From Marinovum algicola (GTDB taxonomy: Bacteria; Pseudomonadota; Alphaproteobacteria; Rhodobacterales; Rhodobacteraceae): a DNA stretch of 64,000 nucleotides. The DNA is taken from NCBI RefSeq assembly GCF_900109145.1, contig NZ_FNYY01000012.1, positions 1-64,000 of the forward strand, written 5' to 3'. The position numbers and the translations under genes were made by a program. Positions 50,980 through 59,229 of the stretch are shown piece after piece (positions within the stretch are counted from its first letter, which is position 1; every line of letters begins with the position of its first letter). A model generated the notes under the pieces. It searched no databases and was not told the DNA's origin. It saw only the letters and a program-made list of their open reading frames with translations.

Positions 50980-51037
50980 GGGGGCTCTGCCCCCGTCCTT
51001 GCAGGACTCCCCCGGCGGTATTTGTGAAAAGAAGAAG
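50980..51037 (+). repeat. dispersed intergenic repeat, hairpin type (copy 2)
   Basis: GGGGG-CTCT-GCCCCC followed by a conserved tail ending in AGAAGAAG, nearly identical to 1949-2006. It lies between dnaE2 and the TPP enzyme gene, past the end of the latter. Confidence 0.65.
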
Positions 51038-51094
51038 CTGCGGGGGAGGGCGTGTGGCTTATGCCGGGGGCCCGGGCCCGGCGCGGGATCGCGA

Positions 51095-52729
51095 TCAGAG
51101 GTCGCGCAGGATGAGCCTGGTCGAGAGCGCGCGCGGGTCGGTCCTGAGCTCGATCAGCGCCGGGGTATCGGCGGCCAGGGCCTGCGCCATGGCCGCGGGG
51201 AAACCGGCATCCTCGGTCACGGTCAGGCCCAGGGCGCCGTAGCTCCGGGCCCAGGCGGCGAAATCGGGGTTTTTCAGCCGGGTGCCGGAGACCCGGCCGG
51301 GGTATTTGGCCTGCTGGTGCATGCGGATGGTGCCATACATGCCGTTGTTGACCAGCAGGACGATCACCTTGGCGCCATGGTCGCAGGCGGTGCCGAATTC
51401 CTGCGCCGTCATCTGGAAACAGCCGTCGCCGGCGAAACAGATCACCGGGCGGTCGGGGTGATGCAGCGCGGCGGCCACCGCGGCGGGCAATCCGTAGCCC
51501 ATCGAGCCCGAGGTCGGCGCCAGCTGGGTGCGGAAGCGGTGCCAGCGGTAGTAGCGGTGCAGCCAGCCGCAGTAATTGCCGGCGCCATTGGTCAGGATCG
51601 CGGTGTCGGGCAGGGTGTCGCGCAGATGCACAAGGACCTGTTCCATATGCAGGTCGCCGGGGGTGTCCTCGGGCGCCTGCCAGTCCTGATAGGCGGCATG
51701 GGCCTCGGCGACCAGCGCGCCGCGGCCCCGCGCCGGGGCCTCTGCCGTGGCAGCCAGTTGCCGCGCGACCTGGCCGGCCTGGGCGGCGACGGCCAGCGCC
51801 GGATGGTAGACATGGCCGGGCTCGCTCGGGTCGGGGTGGACGTGAAGGAGCTTTTGTTCCGGCACCGGCGGGGTGACCAGCGTGTAGCCGGCGGTTGTCA
51901 TCTCGCCCAGACGGGCGCCGAGGCAGAGCAGCACATCGGCCGCGCGCAGACGCTCGGCCAGCGCCGGATTGGCGGCGATGCCCATGTCGCCGGCGTAATT
52001 TGGGTGGCTGTTGTCGAAATAATCCTGGCAGCGCAGCGAGGTGGCGACGGGGATCTGCGCCGTTTCGGCAAAGTCTTGCAGCGCAAGCCGGGCCTCTTCG
52101 GACCAGAGCGGGCCGCCGGCGAGGATCAGCGGCCGTTCCGCCCCGTTCAGCGCCGCGAGAATGGCGGTGATGTCGCTGTCGGCGGCGCGGCCCGAGGGCG
52201 GGTTGGCGGCGGGCACCACGGCGGCCTCGCAGGCGGCCGAGAGCATGTCTTCCGGCAGGGCGAGCACCACCGGGCCGGGGCGGCCCGATTGCGCCACGTG
52301 GAAGGCGCGCGAGATATATTCCGGGATGCGCTCGGTGCGGTCGATCTCGGCCACCCATTTCGCCAGCGGCGCGAACATGGCGCGGTAGTCGACTTCCTGA
52401 AAGGCCTCGCGGTCGCGCTGGTCGCTGGCGACCTGGCCGATGAAGAGCACCATCGGCGTGCTGTCCTGCATCGCCACATGCACGCCGGCGCTGGCATTGG
52501 TGGCGCCGGGTCCGCGGGTGACAAAGCAGATGCCGGGGGTGCCGGTGAGCTTGCCATGGGCCTCGGCCATCATCGCCGCGCCGCCTTCCTGGCGGGCGAC
52601 CACGGTGTCGATGCCCGACAGGTAGAGGCCGTCGAGCGCGGCGAGATAGCTTTCGCCGGGAACGCAGAAGACGCGGGTGGTGCCCTGGGCCTTGAGGGCG
52701 TCGACGAGGATTTGGCCGCCGTGGGGCAT
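51095..52729 (-). CDS. thiamine-diphosphate-dependent enzyme (acetolactate-synthase-like)
   Basis: This 544-residue protein has the three domains of the acetohydroxyacid-synthase/pyruvate-decarboxylase family: an N-terminal PYR domain with Glu in ARQEGGAAMMAEAHGKLTG, a central FAD-like domain without clear FAD residues, and a C-terminal PP domain with GDGCFQMTAQEFGTACDHGAKVIVLLVNNGMYG (GDG-x-NN). AAGGAG precedes ATG 52729. It is the third gene of the operon with a PLP decarboxylase and a class-V PLP enzyme. An ordinary IlvB role is doubtful because no ilvH small subunit is nearby. A 2-oxoacid decarboxylase is plausible. Confidence 0.85.
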   Translation of the reverse strand: MPHGGQILVDALKAQGTTRVFCVPGESYLAALDGLYLSGIDTVVARQEGGAAMMAEAHGKLTGTPGICFVTRGPGATNASAGVHVAMQDSTPMVLFIGQVASDQRDREAFQEVDYRAMFAPLAKWVAEIDRTERIPEYISRAFHVAQSGRPGPVVLALPEDMLSAACEAAVVPAANPPSGRAADSDITAILAALNGAERPLILAGGPLWSEEARLALQDFAETAQIPVATSLRCQDYFDNSHPNYAGDMGIAANPALAERLRAADVLLCLGARLGEMTTAGYTLVTPPVPEQKLLHVHPDPSEPGHVYHPALAVAAQAGQVARQLAATAEAPARGRGALVAEAHAAYQDWQAPEDTPGDLHMEQVLVHLRDTLPDTAILTNGAGNYCGWLHRYYRWHRFRTQLAPTSGSMGYGLPAAVAAALHHPDRPVICFAGDGCFQMTAQEFGTACDHGAKVIVLLVNNGMYGTIRMHQQAKYPGRVSGTRLKNPDFAAWARSYGALGLTVTEDAGFPAAMAQALAADTPALIELRTDPRALSTRLILRDL

Positions 52730-52793
52730 GGGAGGCTCCTTGGGATGCGCTGCGGCAGGACCGGGGCGACGCCCGGCCTGCCGGGGATGTGGG

Positions 52794-54032
52794 TTACATG
52801 TCTTTCATGGCGGCGAGGAAGGCGGCGACCTCGGCGAGGCTGTTGTAGTGGCACATCGAGACTCGGATACAGGAGGGCTGGCCCAGCGGGTCGAGGATGT
52901 TGCCGGAGTAATGGTCGGCCTTGCGGGTGTGGGTGCGGATGCCCTGGGCGTTCAGCGCGGCGACAATCTCTTCCGAGGGCACGCCTTCGCGCCAGAAGCT
53001 GACCAGGCCTTCGCGCGCGGGGTTGTCCACGCCGCCGACAATCTCGACGCCGGGCAGTTCCGCCAGGCCGGGCAGGTTGCCGGTGCCGTGCAGCATTGCC
53101 CGGGTCAGCGCCTGTTCGTGGTCGTGGATAGCCTGGCCGGCGGCGAGGATGCGGGCGCGGCGATCGGATGCGTCGGAGACCTGTGCCCCGAGCCAGTCGA
53201 AATAGCCCACCACGTCGGAGAAGGTGGCATAGGCGCCGGTGTCGCGGGTGCCGAATTCCCAGTTCTCTTCGGGCCCGCCTTGCAGCCCTTCGAGGCGGAG
53301 CCTGGAGAACCGGTCGGACACCCAGGCGATGCCGTAGCCATGCCGCGAGAAGACCTTGTAAGGCGAGATCACATAACCGTCGATGTCATAGCTGTCGATG
53401 TCGATGCGTCCGTGGCTGGCGTGCTGGATGCCGTCGACGAAGATCAGGCAATCGGGCGATTTGGCGCGGATGGCGCGGGTGATCGCCGGCAGGTCCATCG
53501 CCATGCCGGTCACCGGCGAGGTGTGCAGGATCGTGGCGACGGCGGTGTCGGCGGTGATCTGCGCGGCATAGGCTTCGGCGGTGACCAGGCCGGTGGCATC
53601 GTCATGCGCCACGGCGATATAGTCACGGCCCGCCACATGCGCCCATTTGCGCGCCGCCGAGCGCGAGGCCGGGTGTTCGACGGTGGCGCCGATAACCGGA
53701 CCGGGCCGCGCGCCGAGGATCATCGCCCGCAGCAGGCGAAAGGTCAGCTCGGTGCCCGACTCGCCGACAAAAAACTGCCCCGACCCGGCGCCGAAGAAGG
53801 TGGCCATATCGGATTTGGCGGTGTCGATCGCCGCCACAAGCGCATGGGCGGCGGGGTTGTCGCGGCCCTGATTGTCGGGAATGGCGGCGAATTTCGTCGA
53901 GGTCTCGACCACCGAGTTCAGCGTCAGCGCGCCGCCGGCGTTTTCAAAGAACACGCGGGGGCCCTGGAAGGGGCAGCTTTCGACATGGGCAAAGCGGGCG
54001 CGGATGTCGGTCAGGAGGGGATCGGAAAACAT
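52794..54032 (-). CDS. class V PLP enzyme, cysteine-desulfurase-like
   Basis: This 412-residue protein has a class V aminotransferase fold with the NifS/SufS-like layout. The N-terminus contains VFFENAGGALTLNSVVE, ILHTSPVTGMAMDLPAI lies in the middle, and IFVDGIQHASHGRIDIDSYDIDGYVISPYKVFSRHGYG carries the PLP lysine in YKVF. The Cys loop of true desulfurases is not clear. The start ATG 54032 follows the decarboxylase stop by 26 bases. It is the middle gene of a three-gene operon; its substrate is unknown. Confidence 0.85.
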   Translation of the reverse strand: MFSDPLLTDIRARFAHVESCPFQGPRVFFENAGGALTLNSVVETSTKFAAIPDNQGRDNPAAHALVAAIDTAKSDMATFFGAGSGQFFVGESGTELTFRLLRAMILGARPGPVIGATVEHPASRSAARKWAHVAGRDYIAVAHDDATGLVTAEAYAAQITADTAVATILHTSPVTGMAMDLPAITRAIRAKSPDCLIFVDGIQHASHGRIDIDSYDIDGYVISPYKVFSRHGYGIAWVSDRFSRLRLEGLQGGPEENWEFGTRDTGAYATFSDVVGYFDWLGAQVSDASDRRARILAAGQAIHDHEQALTRAMLHGTGNLPGLAELPGVEIVGGVDNPAREGLVSFWREGVPSEEIVAALNAQGIRTHTRKADHYSGNILDPLGQPSCIRVSMCHYNSLAEVAAFLAAMKDM

Positions 54033-54058
54033 AGGGCCTCGATAACTGGGAATGGGGC

Positions 54059-55486
54059 TCAGGCAGCCTGGGTGAGAGCGTCGGCCCGGGCAGCGACGGC
54101 GGCGATGGCGGCGTCGATGTCCTCGGGGGTGGTGCGGTGATTGGCAATGGCGGCCCGCAGACAGGTGATGCCTCGGGCCTCGGTGGTGGAGAAGACGGCG
54201 GTGCCGTCGAGTTGCAGGCTGGCGGCAATGGCCTTGTTGAGCGCGGTCTGCGCCTTGGGCGGCAGGCTGGCGTCGGCGGTAAAGACGCAAAGGTTGGAAA
54301 TCACCGGGGCCATGAGCGCCATGGCGGGCTGGGCGGTAACGGCCGCGCCCATGCGGGCGGCGGCCCGGCAATTGCCGGTGATGGCGGCGCCGAGCCCGGA
54401 GGCGCCATAGCTTTCGACCGCGCACCAGACCTTGAGCGCCCGGGCGCCGCGCGACAGGTCGGTGCCGAAATCGCAGAACCAGGGGTCTCCGCCCGACAGC
54501 CCCTCGCCGTGGCTGGCAAGATAGGCGGGCCGGGCGGCGAAGGTGGCGAAATGTTCGTCACCGTTGCGGATCAGGCAGAGGCCGCAGTCATAAGGCACAT
54601 ACATCCACTTGTGGAAGTCGCAGGCCAGGCTGTCGGCGCGTTCGATACCGTCGGTGAGCGCCCGCCAGGGGGCGTCGGCAAGCCGGGCCCAGGCCCCGAA
54701 GGCGCCATCGATATGCAGCCAGAGCGCTTCGTCACGGGCGATGTCGGCCAGCGCGTTCAGATCGTCGAAACGGCCGAAATCGACCGATCCGGCGGTGCCG
54801 ACGATGACAAAGGGCGTGGCACCCTGGGCGCGGTCCTCGGCGATGGCGGCGCGCAGGGCATCGCAATCCATGCCACGGTCGTCTTCGGGGATGCGGCGCA
54901 GGTTGTCGGCGCCGATGCCCAGCAGTTCGATCGCCTTGCGGGTGGCATTGTGCACGCCCGCGCCGGCATAGGCGGTGAGACGGCCCCGCACGCCCGTGCT
55001 GCGCACCGCGGGCCCCAGCGCGCGCTGGCGGGCGGTGGCCAGCGCCAGGACGGTGGCCTGGGAGGTGCCGGTGACCAGAACGCCCGAGGCGGTCTCGGGG
55101 AAGCCCATGATGCGCCGCGACCAGTCGATCACCGCGCGTTCGACGTGGATCATGCCGTGATCGCGGCCGCCGCAATTGGCGTTCACCGTCGCCGCTGCCA
55201 TTTCCGACAGCAGCCCCGAGGCCAGCCCGGTGCCGTGCACCCAGCCCCAAAATCGCGGATGGGTGTTGCCGGTGCCGAAGGGCAGCACGTCGTCGATCAA
55301 CCGTTGCGCGGTAGCAGCCTCGCCCCGGGCGGTGCCGTCAAGCGCATAGCTCTGGCGGGTCGCCTCTGGCAGTGGCTGCCAGGGATGGGCGCGGGCCTCG
55401 GCCAGCCGGTCGATGCAGGCATCGAGCAGCACATGCGCGGTCTTGCGGAAATCGTCCCAGTCCTCGGGGTCGAGCGTATCGGTCAT
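54059..55486 (-). CDS. pyridoxal-dependent decarboxylase (aromatic-L-amino-acid/glutamate group II)
   Basis: This 475-residue enzyme removes the carboxyl group from an amino acid. HPRFWGWVHGTGLASGLLSEM and LVTGTSQATVLALATARQRA are typical of group II decarboxylases. FVIVGTAGSVDFGRFDDL and LWLHIDGAFGAWA follow, and SLACDFHKWMYVPYDCG holds the PLP lysine. Tyr-loop and substrate-specificity residues do not identify the amino acid. It is the first gene of a minus-strand operon divergent from sitA. The 250-base gap between them contains the Fur-like palindrome and the sitA promoter. Confidence 0.9.
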   Translation of the reverse strand: MTDTLDPEDWDDFRKTAHVLLDACIDRLAEARAHPWQPLPEATRQSYALDGTARGEAATAQRLIDDVLPFGTGNTHPRFWGWVHGTGLASGLLSEMAAATVNANCGGRDHGMIHVERAVIDWSRRIMGFPETASGVLVTGTSQATVLALATARQRALGPAVRSTGVRGRLTAYAGAGVHNATRKAIELLGIGADNLRRIPEDDRGMDCDALRAAIAEDRAQGATPFVIVGTAGSVDFGRFDDLNALADIARDEALWLHIDGAFGAWARLADAPWRALTDGIERADSLACDFHKWMYVPYDCGLCLIRNGDEHFATFAARPAYLASHGEGLSGGDPWFCDFGTDLSRGARALKVWCAVESYGASGLGAAITGNCRAAARMGAAVTAQPAMALMAPVISNLCVFTADASLPPKAQTALNKAIAASLQLDGTAVFSTTEARGITCLRAAIANHRTTPEDIDAAIAAVAARADALTQAA

Positions 55487-55580
55487 TGTGTCGTCTCGTG
55501 GTTTCCTGCGGAGCATAGGGCCGCCGCCGCGCCGTGCAAGCCAGGATCCGGGAACTCATGGCAGAGCACGAGGCGGGAGC

Positions 55581-55605
55581 GGCCCCGGATCGAGGTCCGG
55601 GGCGC
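55581..55605. repeat. single REP-like palindromic arm
   Basis: GGCCCCGGATCGAGGTCCGGGGCGC resembles one arm of the paired elements at 16712-16779 and 24010-24075. It lies between the decarboxylase and sitA genes. Confidence 0.5.
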
Positions 55606-55651
55606 AATGCGCCGGGTTCGCCGGGGCGGGGGGCGAAAGGAGGGGCAATCT

Positions 55652-55674
55652 AAAATGAGAATGGTTCTCAATTT
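55652..55674. promoter_or_regulatory. Fur/Mur-type operator upstream of sitA
   Basis: The core TGAGAATGGTTCTCA (55656-55670) is a perfect 6-3-6 palindrome, and flanking AAA/TTT triplets extend it to 23 bp with one mismatched pair. It resembles Fur/Mur boxes found before manganese transport genes in alphaproteobacteria. It lies just upstream of the -35 element of the sitA promoter. Confidence 0.8.
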
Positions 55675-55676
55675 CA

Positions 55677-55706
55677 TTGACATCCGGTCAAGGGCGCGCA
55701 TATTGG
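55677..55706 (+). promoter_or_regulatory. promoter of sitABCD
   Basis: TTGACA (55677-55682) is a perfect -35 element. The -10 can be read as CATATT (55699-55704, 16-base spacing) or TATTGG (55701-55706, 18-base spacing). It is 30 to 40 bases before the sitA start and beside the Fur/Mur-like operator. Confidence 0.65.
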
Positions 55707-55736
55707 CGCAAAGACACGTCAATTCAGGAGGATTGC

Positions 55737-56615
55737 ATGCTGCGAGGGATAATGGCCGCGATGGCGCTGGCCGCCTCAGGGCCGGTGGCGGCCCAGGAGT
55801 TCAAGGTTGTCACCACCTTTACCGTGATTGCCGACATGGCACAGAACGTGGCCGGCGAGGCGGCCGAGGTGGTCTCGGTCACCAAGCCGGGGGCGGAAAT
55901 CCATGGCTACGAGCCGACGCCGCGCGATCTGGTCAATGCGGTGGATGCCGATCTGGTGTTGTGGAACGGCATGAACCTCGAGCTCTGGTTCGAACAATTC
56001 CTCGCCAACCTCGGCGAGAAACCCTCGGCGGTGGTCAGCACCGGTGTGGCCGAGATCCCGATTTCCGAAGGCGCCTATGAAGGCAAGCCCAATCCCCATG
56101 CCTGGATGTCGCTGGACAACGCGCTGATCTATGTCGACAACATCCGCGACGCCCTGTCCGCGCACGACCCGGAAAATGCCGAGACCTATGCCGCCAATGC
56201 CGAGCGCTACAAGGCGGAGATCTCCGCCGCCATCGGTCCGCTGCGCGATCTCATCGACGAGGTGCCCGAGGGCCAGCGCTGGCTGGCGACCTGCGAGGGG
56301 GCGTTTTCCTATCTGGCGCGGGATTTCGGGCTGCAAGAGGTCTATCTCTGGCCGATGAACGCCGATCAGACCGGCACGCCGCAGCAGGTGCGGCGGATGA
56401 TCGACACCATCCGCGACCGCGAGATTCCGGTGGTGTTCTGCGAAAGTACGGTGAACACCGACCCCGCCAAACAGGTCGCCCGTGAAACCGGCGTGCGCTA
56501 TGGCGGCGAGCTCTATGTGGATTCGCTGTCCGAGGCGGACGGGCCGGTGCCGACCTATCTCGACCTGCTGCGGGTCACCACCGAGACCGTGGTCGAGGGC
56601 TTGACCGGTGGCTAG
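55737..56615 (+). CDS. sitA: manganese ABC transporter substrate-binding protein
   Basis: This 292-residue periplasmic protein belongs to the cluster A-I metal-binding family. Signal peptide: residues 1-19. The four expected metal ligands can be placed as His56 (AEIHGYEP), His121 (NPHAWMS), Glu187 (TCEGAFSYL) and Asp262 (LYVDSLSE). Glu at the third place, rather than His, is the pattern of manganese proteins such as PsaA rather than of ZnuA. GGAGG precedes ATG 55737. Four genes follow the sitABCD order, each overlapping or touching the next. The operator upstream suggests repression by a Fur-family protein when metal is plentiful. Confidence 0.93.
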   Translation: MLRGIMAAMALAASGPVAAQEFKVVTTFTVIADMAQNVAGEAAEVVSVTKPGAEIHGYEPTPRDLVNAVDADLVLWNGMNLELWFEQFLANLGEKPSAVVSTGVAEIPISEGAYEGKPNPHAWMSLDNALIYVDNIRDALSAHDPENAETYAANAERYKAEISAAIGPLRDLIDEVPEGQRWLATCEGAFSYLARDFGLQEVYLWPMNADQTGTPQQVRRMIDTIRDREIPVVFCESTVNTDPAKQVARETGVRYGGELYVDSLSEADGPVPTYLDLLRVTTETVVEGLTGG

Positions 56616-57498
56616 AATCGGCATCAAGGATTTCGACACGGCCGGGCTTTGGGTGCGCGATCTGGCGGTGACCTATCGCAACGGTGTCACCGCGTTGAAA
56701 TCGGCCAGTTTCGCCGTGCCCAAAGGCTCTATCGCTGCCCTGGTGGGGGTGAACGGCGCCGGAAAATCCACCCTGTTCAAGGCGATCATGGGGTTTCTGC
56801 CCGCCGCGAAAGGCGAGATCGGCATTCTGGGGCAGGGGGTGAAAGCCTCTTTGAAACAGGGGCTTGTGGCCTATGTGCCGCAGGCCGAAGAGGTCGACTG
56901 GAGCTTTCCTGTCCTGGTCGAGGACGTGGTGATGATGGGCCGCTTCGGCCGCATGGGCCTGTTGCGCATCCCCTCGGCCGGAGACAAGGCGGCGGTGCAG
57001 GCGGCGCTGGAGCGCGTCGGCATGCAATCCTATCGCAAGCGCCAGATCGGCGAGTTGTCCGGTGGCCAGCGCAAGCGGGTCTTCCTCGCCCGGGCGCTGG
57101 CACAGGAGGGCCAGGTGATCCTGCTCGACGAGCCATTCACCGGCGTCGACGTACAGACCGAAGAGGCGATCATCGCCCTGCTGCATGAGCTGCGCGAGGA
57201 GGGCAAGGTGATGCTGGTCTCGACCCACAATCTCGGTTCGGTGCCCGAGTTCTGCGATCAGGTGGTGCTGGTCAAGGGCACTGTGCTGAACTACGGCCCG
57301 ACCAAAGAGGTCTTTACTCAGAGGAATCTCGAAGCGGCCTTTGGCGGCGTGCTGCGGCACTTCGTGCTGGGCGGCGCCGATCTGCATGACGACGAGGACG
57401 AGCGGGCGGTGACAATCCTGTCCGACGACGAGCGGCCCTTTGTCATGTACGACGATCAGGCCCGCACCGTCGGGCCGCGCAGCGAGGAGGAAGAATGA
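56608..57498 (+). CDS. sitB: manganese ABC transporter ATP-binding protein
   Basis: This 296-residue ATPase energises manganese uptake. Walker A is GVNGAGKST (about residues 48-56), the signature [15 protein letters not shown], and Walker [13 protein letters not shown]. His in [10 protein letters not shown] serves as the switch residue. It is somewhat longer than usual, with an acidic C-terminal tail ([21 protein letters not shown]) and a final EEEE stretch. It overlaps sitA by eight bases and the next gene by ATGA, so the four genes form one operon. Confidence 0.94.
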   Translation: MARIGIKDFDTAGLWVRDLAVTYRNGVTALKSASFAVPKGSIAALVGVNGAGKSTLFKAIMGFLPAAKGEIGILGQGVKASLKQGLVAYVPQAEEVDWSFPVLVEDVVMMGRFGRMGLLRIPSAGDKAAVQAALERVGMQSYRKRQIGELSGGQRKRVFLARALAQEGQVILLDEPFTGVDVQTEEAIIALLHELREEGKVMLVSTHNLGSVPEFCDQVVLVKGTVLNYGPTKEVFTQRNLEAAFGGVLRHFVLGGADLHDDEDERAVTILSDDERPFVMYDDQARTVGPRSEEEE

Positions 57499-58349
57499 GC
57501 CTGCTGCTCGAACCCTTTTCCTATGGCTACATGACCAACGCCATGTGGGTCAGCGCCCTTGTCGGCGCGGTCTGTGCCTTTCTCTCGGCCTATCTGATGC
57601 TCAAGGGATGGTCGCTGATCGGCGATGCGCTGAGCCATTCCATCGTGCCGGGGGTCGCCGGCGCCTATATGCTGGGGCTGCCTTTCGCGCTGGGCGCCTT
57701 CCTGTCGGGCGGGCTGGCGGCCGGGGCGATGTTGTTTCTCAATCAGCGCACCGGCCTCAAGGAAGACGCGATCATCGGCATCATCTTCACCAGCTTCTTC
57801 GGGCTGGGGCTGTTCATGGTTTCGGTCTCGCCGGTCTCGGTCGATGTGCAGACCATCATCCTTGGCAATGTGCTGGCGATCACGCCGGAGGACACCTTGC
57901 AGCTTGCGGTGATCGGCTTTGTCTCGCTGGCGGTGCTGCTGGTGAAGTGGAAGGACTTGATGGTCGCCTTCTTCGACGAAAACCACGCCCGCTCGATCGG
58001 GTTGAAGCCCGAGCAGCTGCGCTTTGTCTTCTTTGTGCTGCTCTCGGCTTCCTGCGTGGCGGCCTTGCAGACCGTCGGGGCGTTTCTGGTGATTGCCATG
58101 GTGGTGACGCCCGGGGCGACCGCCTATCTGCTGGCCGACCGCTTTCCCGTGTTGCTGGTGATCAGCGTCACCATCGGCGCGGTGACCTCCTTTGTCGGCG
58201 CCTATGTCTCCTATTTCCTCGATGGCGCCACCGGCGGCATCATCATCACCTTGCAGACAACGGTCTTCCTGCTGGCCTTCTTCTTTGCGCCCAAACACGG
58301 GCTGCGCGCGGCACGGGCCCGGGCGGCCGAAGCGCTGAGGGAGGCATGA
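57495..58349 (+). CDS. sitC: manganese ABC transporter permease
   Basis: This 284-residue inner-membrane protein has eight to nine helices and the ABC-3 family signature: [27 protein letters not shown] at the N-terminal side, [19 protein letters not shown] in the middle, and [24 protein letters not shown] near the C-terminus. It starts by ATGA overlap with sitB. It pairs with SitD to form the channel. Confidence 0.94.
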   Translation: MSLLLEPFSYGYMTNAMWVSALVGAVCAFLSAYLMLKGWSLIGDALSHSIVPGVAGAYMLGLPFALGAFLSGGLAAGAMLFLNQRTGLKEDAIIGIIFTSFFGLGLFMVSVSPVSVDVQTIILGNVLAITPEDTLQLAVIGFVSLAVLLVKWKDLMVAFFDENHARSIGLKPEQLRFVFFVLLSASCVAALQTVGAFLVIAMVVTPGATAYLLADRFPVLLVISVTIGAVTSFVGAYVSYFLDGATGGIIITLQTTVFLLAFFFAPKHGLRAARARAAEALREA

Positions 58350-59179
58350 TGGACACGCTGCTTGCGCCCTTCCTCTTTCCTTTCATGCAGAACGCCTTTC
58401 TGGCGGCGCTGCTGCTGGCCGCGCCGACCGCGATCCTGAGCTGTTTTCTGGTGCTCAAGGGCTGGTCGCTGATGGGCGACGCGGTGAGCCATGCGGTGCT
58501 GCCGGGCGTGGTGCTGGCTTATATCCTGAACATTCCGCTGATCATCGGGGCCTTTGCGGCGGGGATGACCTGTGCGCTGGCCACCGGGTATCTGAATGCC
58601 AATTCCCGGATCAAGCAGGACACCGTGATGGGGGTGGTGTTTTCGGGCATGTTCGGCCTTGGTATGGTGCTCTATGTCAAGGTGCAGACCAATGTGCACC
58701 TCGATCACATCCTGTTCGGCAACATGCTGGGTGTCGGCGCGGCGGATCTCTGGACCGCGGGGATTGTCGGCGCCTTTGTCACCGCGGTGCTGGTGCTGAA
58801 ATGGAAGGACCTGCTGCTGCATGCCTTCGATCCGGCGCAGGCGCAGGCCATCGGGCTGCCGGTGGGCTGGCTGCATTACGGCATGTTGGCGATCCTGTCG
58901 CTGACCATCGTCGCAGTGCTGAGCGCGGTGGGGCTGATCCTCGCCATCGGGCTGTTGATCGCGCCGGGGGCGATCGCTTTCCTGCTGACGCGGGAGTTCC
59001 GGCACATGCTAATGGTGGCGGTGGCGGTGAACCTGAGCGCGATGCTGGGCGGGGTCTACGCCAGCTTCTGGCTCGACAGCGCGCCGGCACCGACAGTGAT
59101 CCTGATGCTGACCGGCTGGTTCGTCCTGGCGTTCCTCTGGCGGCAATGGCGGAATGCGCGGCGCGAAAGCGCGGTTTGA
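58346..59179 (+). CDS. sitD: manganese ABC transporter permease
   Basis: This 277-residue inner-membrane protein is the paralogue of SitC: KGWSLMGDAVSHAVLPGVVLAYILNIP, IKQDTVMGVVFSGMFGLGMVLYVKV and VGLILAIGLLIAPGAIAFLLTREF. The start is taken as ATG 58346, overlapping the sitC stop by four bases; the second ATG (58349) is also possible. It is the last gene of the operon, followed by a single REP-like arm at 59190-59216. Confidence 0.94.
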   Translation: MMDTLLAPFLFPFMQNAFLAALLLAAPTAILSCFLVLKGWSLMGDAVSHAVLPGVVLAYILNIPLIIGAFAAGMTCALATGYLNANSRIKQDTVMGVVFSGMFGLGMVLYVKVQTNVHLDHILFGNMLGVGAADLWTAGIVGAFVTAVLVLKWKDLLLHAFDPAQAQAIGLPVGWLHYGMLAILSLTIVAVLSAVGLILAIGLLIAPGAIAFLLTREFRHMLMVAVAVNLSAMLGGVYASFWLDSAPAPTVILMLTGWFVLAFLWRQWRNARRESAV

Positions 59180-59189
59180 GGTTTGGGGA

Positions 59190-59216
59190 GAGGCCGCGGG
59201 TCAAGCCCGGGACGGC
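59190..59216. repeat. single REP-like palindromic arm after sitD
   Basis: GAGGCCGCGGGTCAAGCCCGGGACGGC resembles one arm of the paired REP-like elements at 16712-16779 and 24010-24075. It lies between the convergent ends of sitD and the next gene. Confidence 0.45.
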
Positions 59217-59229
59217 GTTTGGCGTGGGG

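Noticed and set aside
51095-52729. Annotation of the TPP enzyme as ilvB
   Set aside because: No regulatory subunit gene is near and the operon partners are PLP enzymes, so only the enzyme class is supported.
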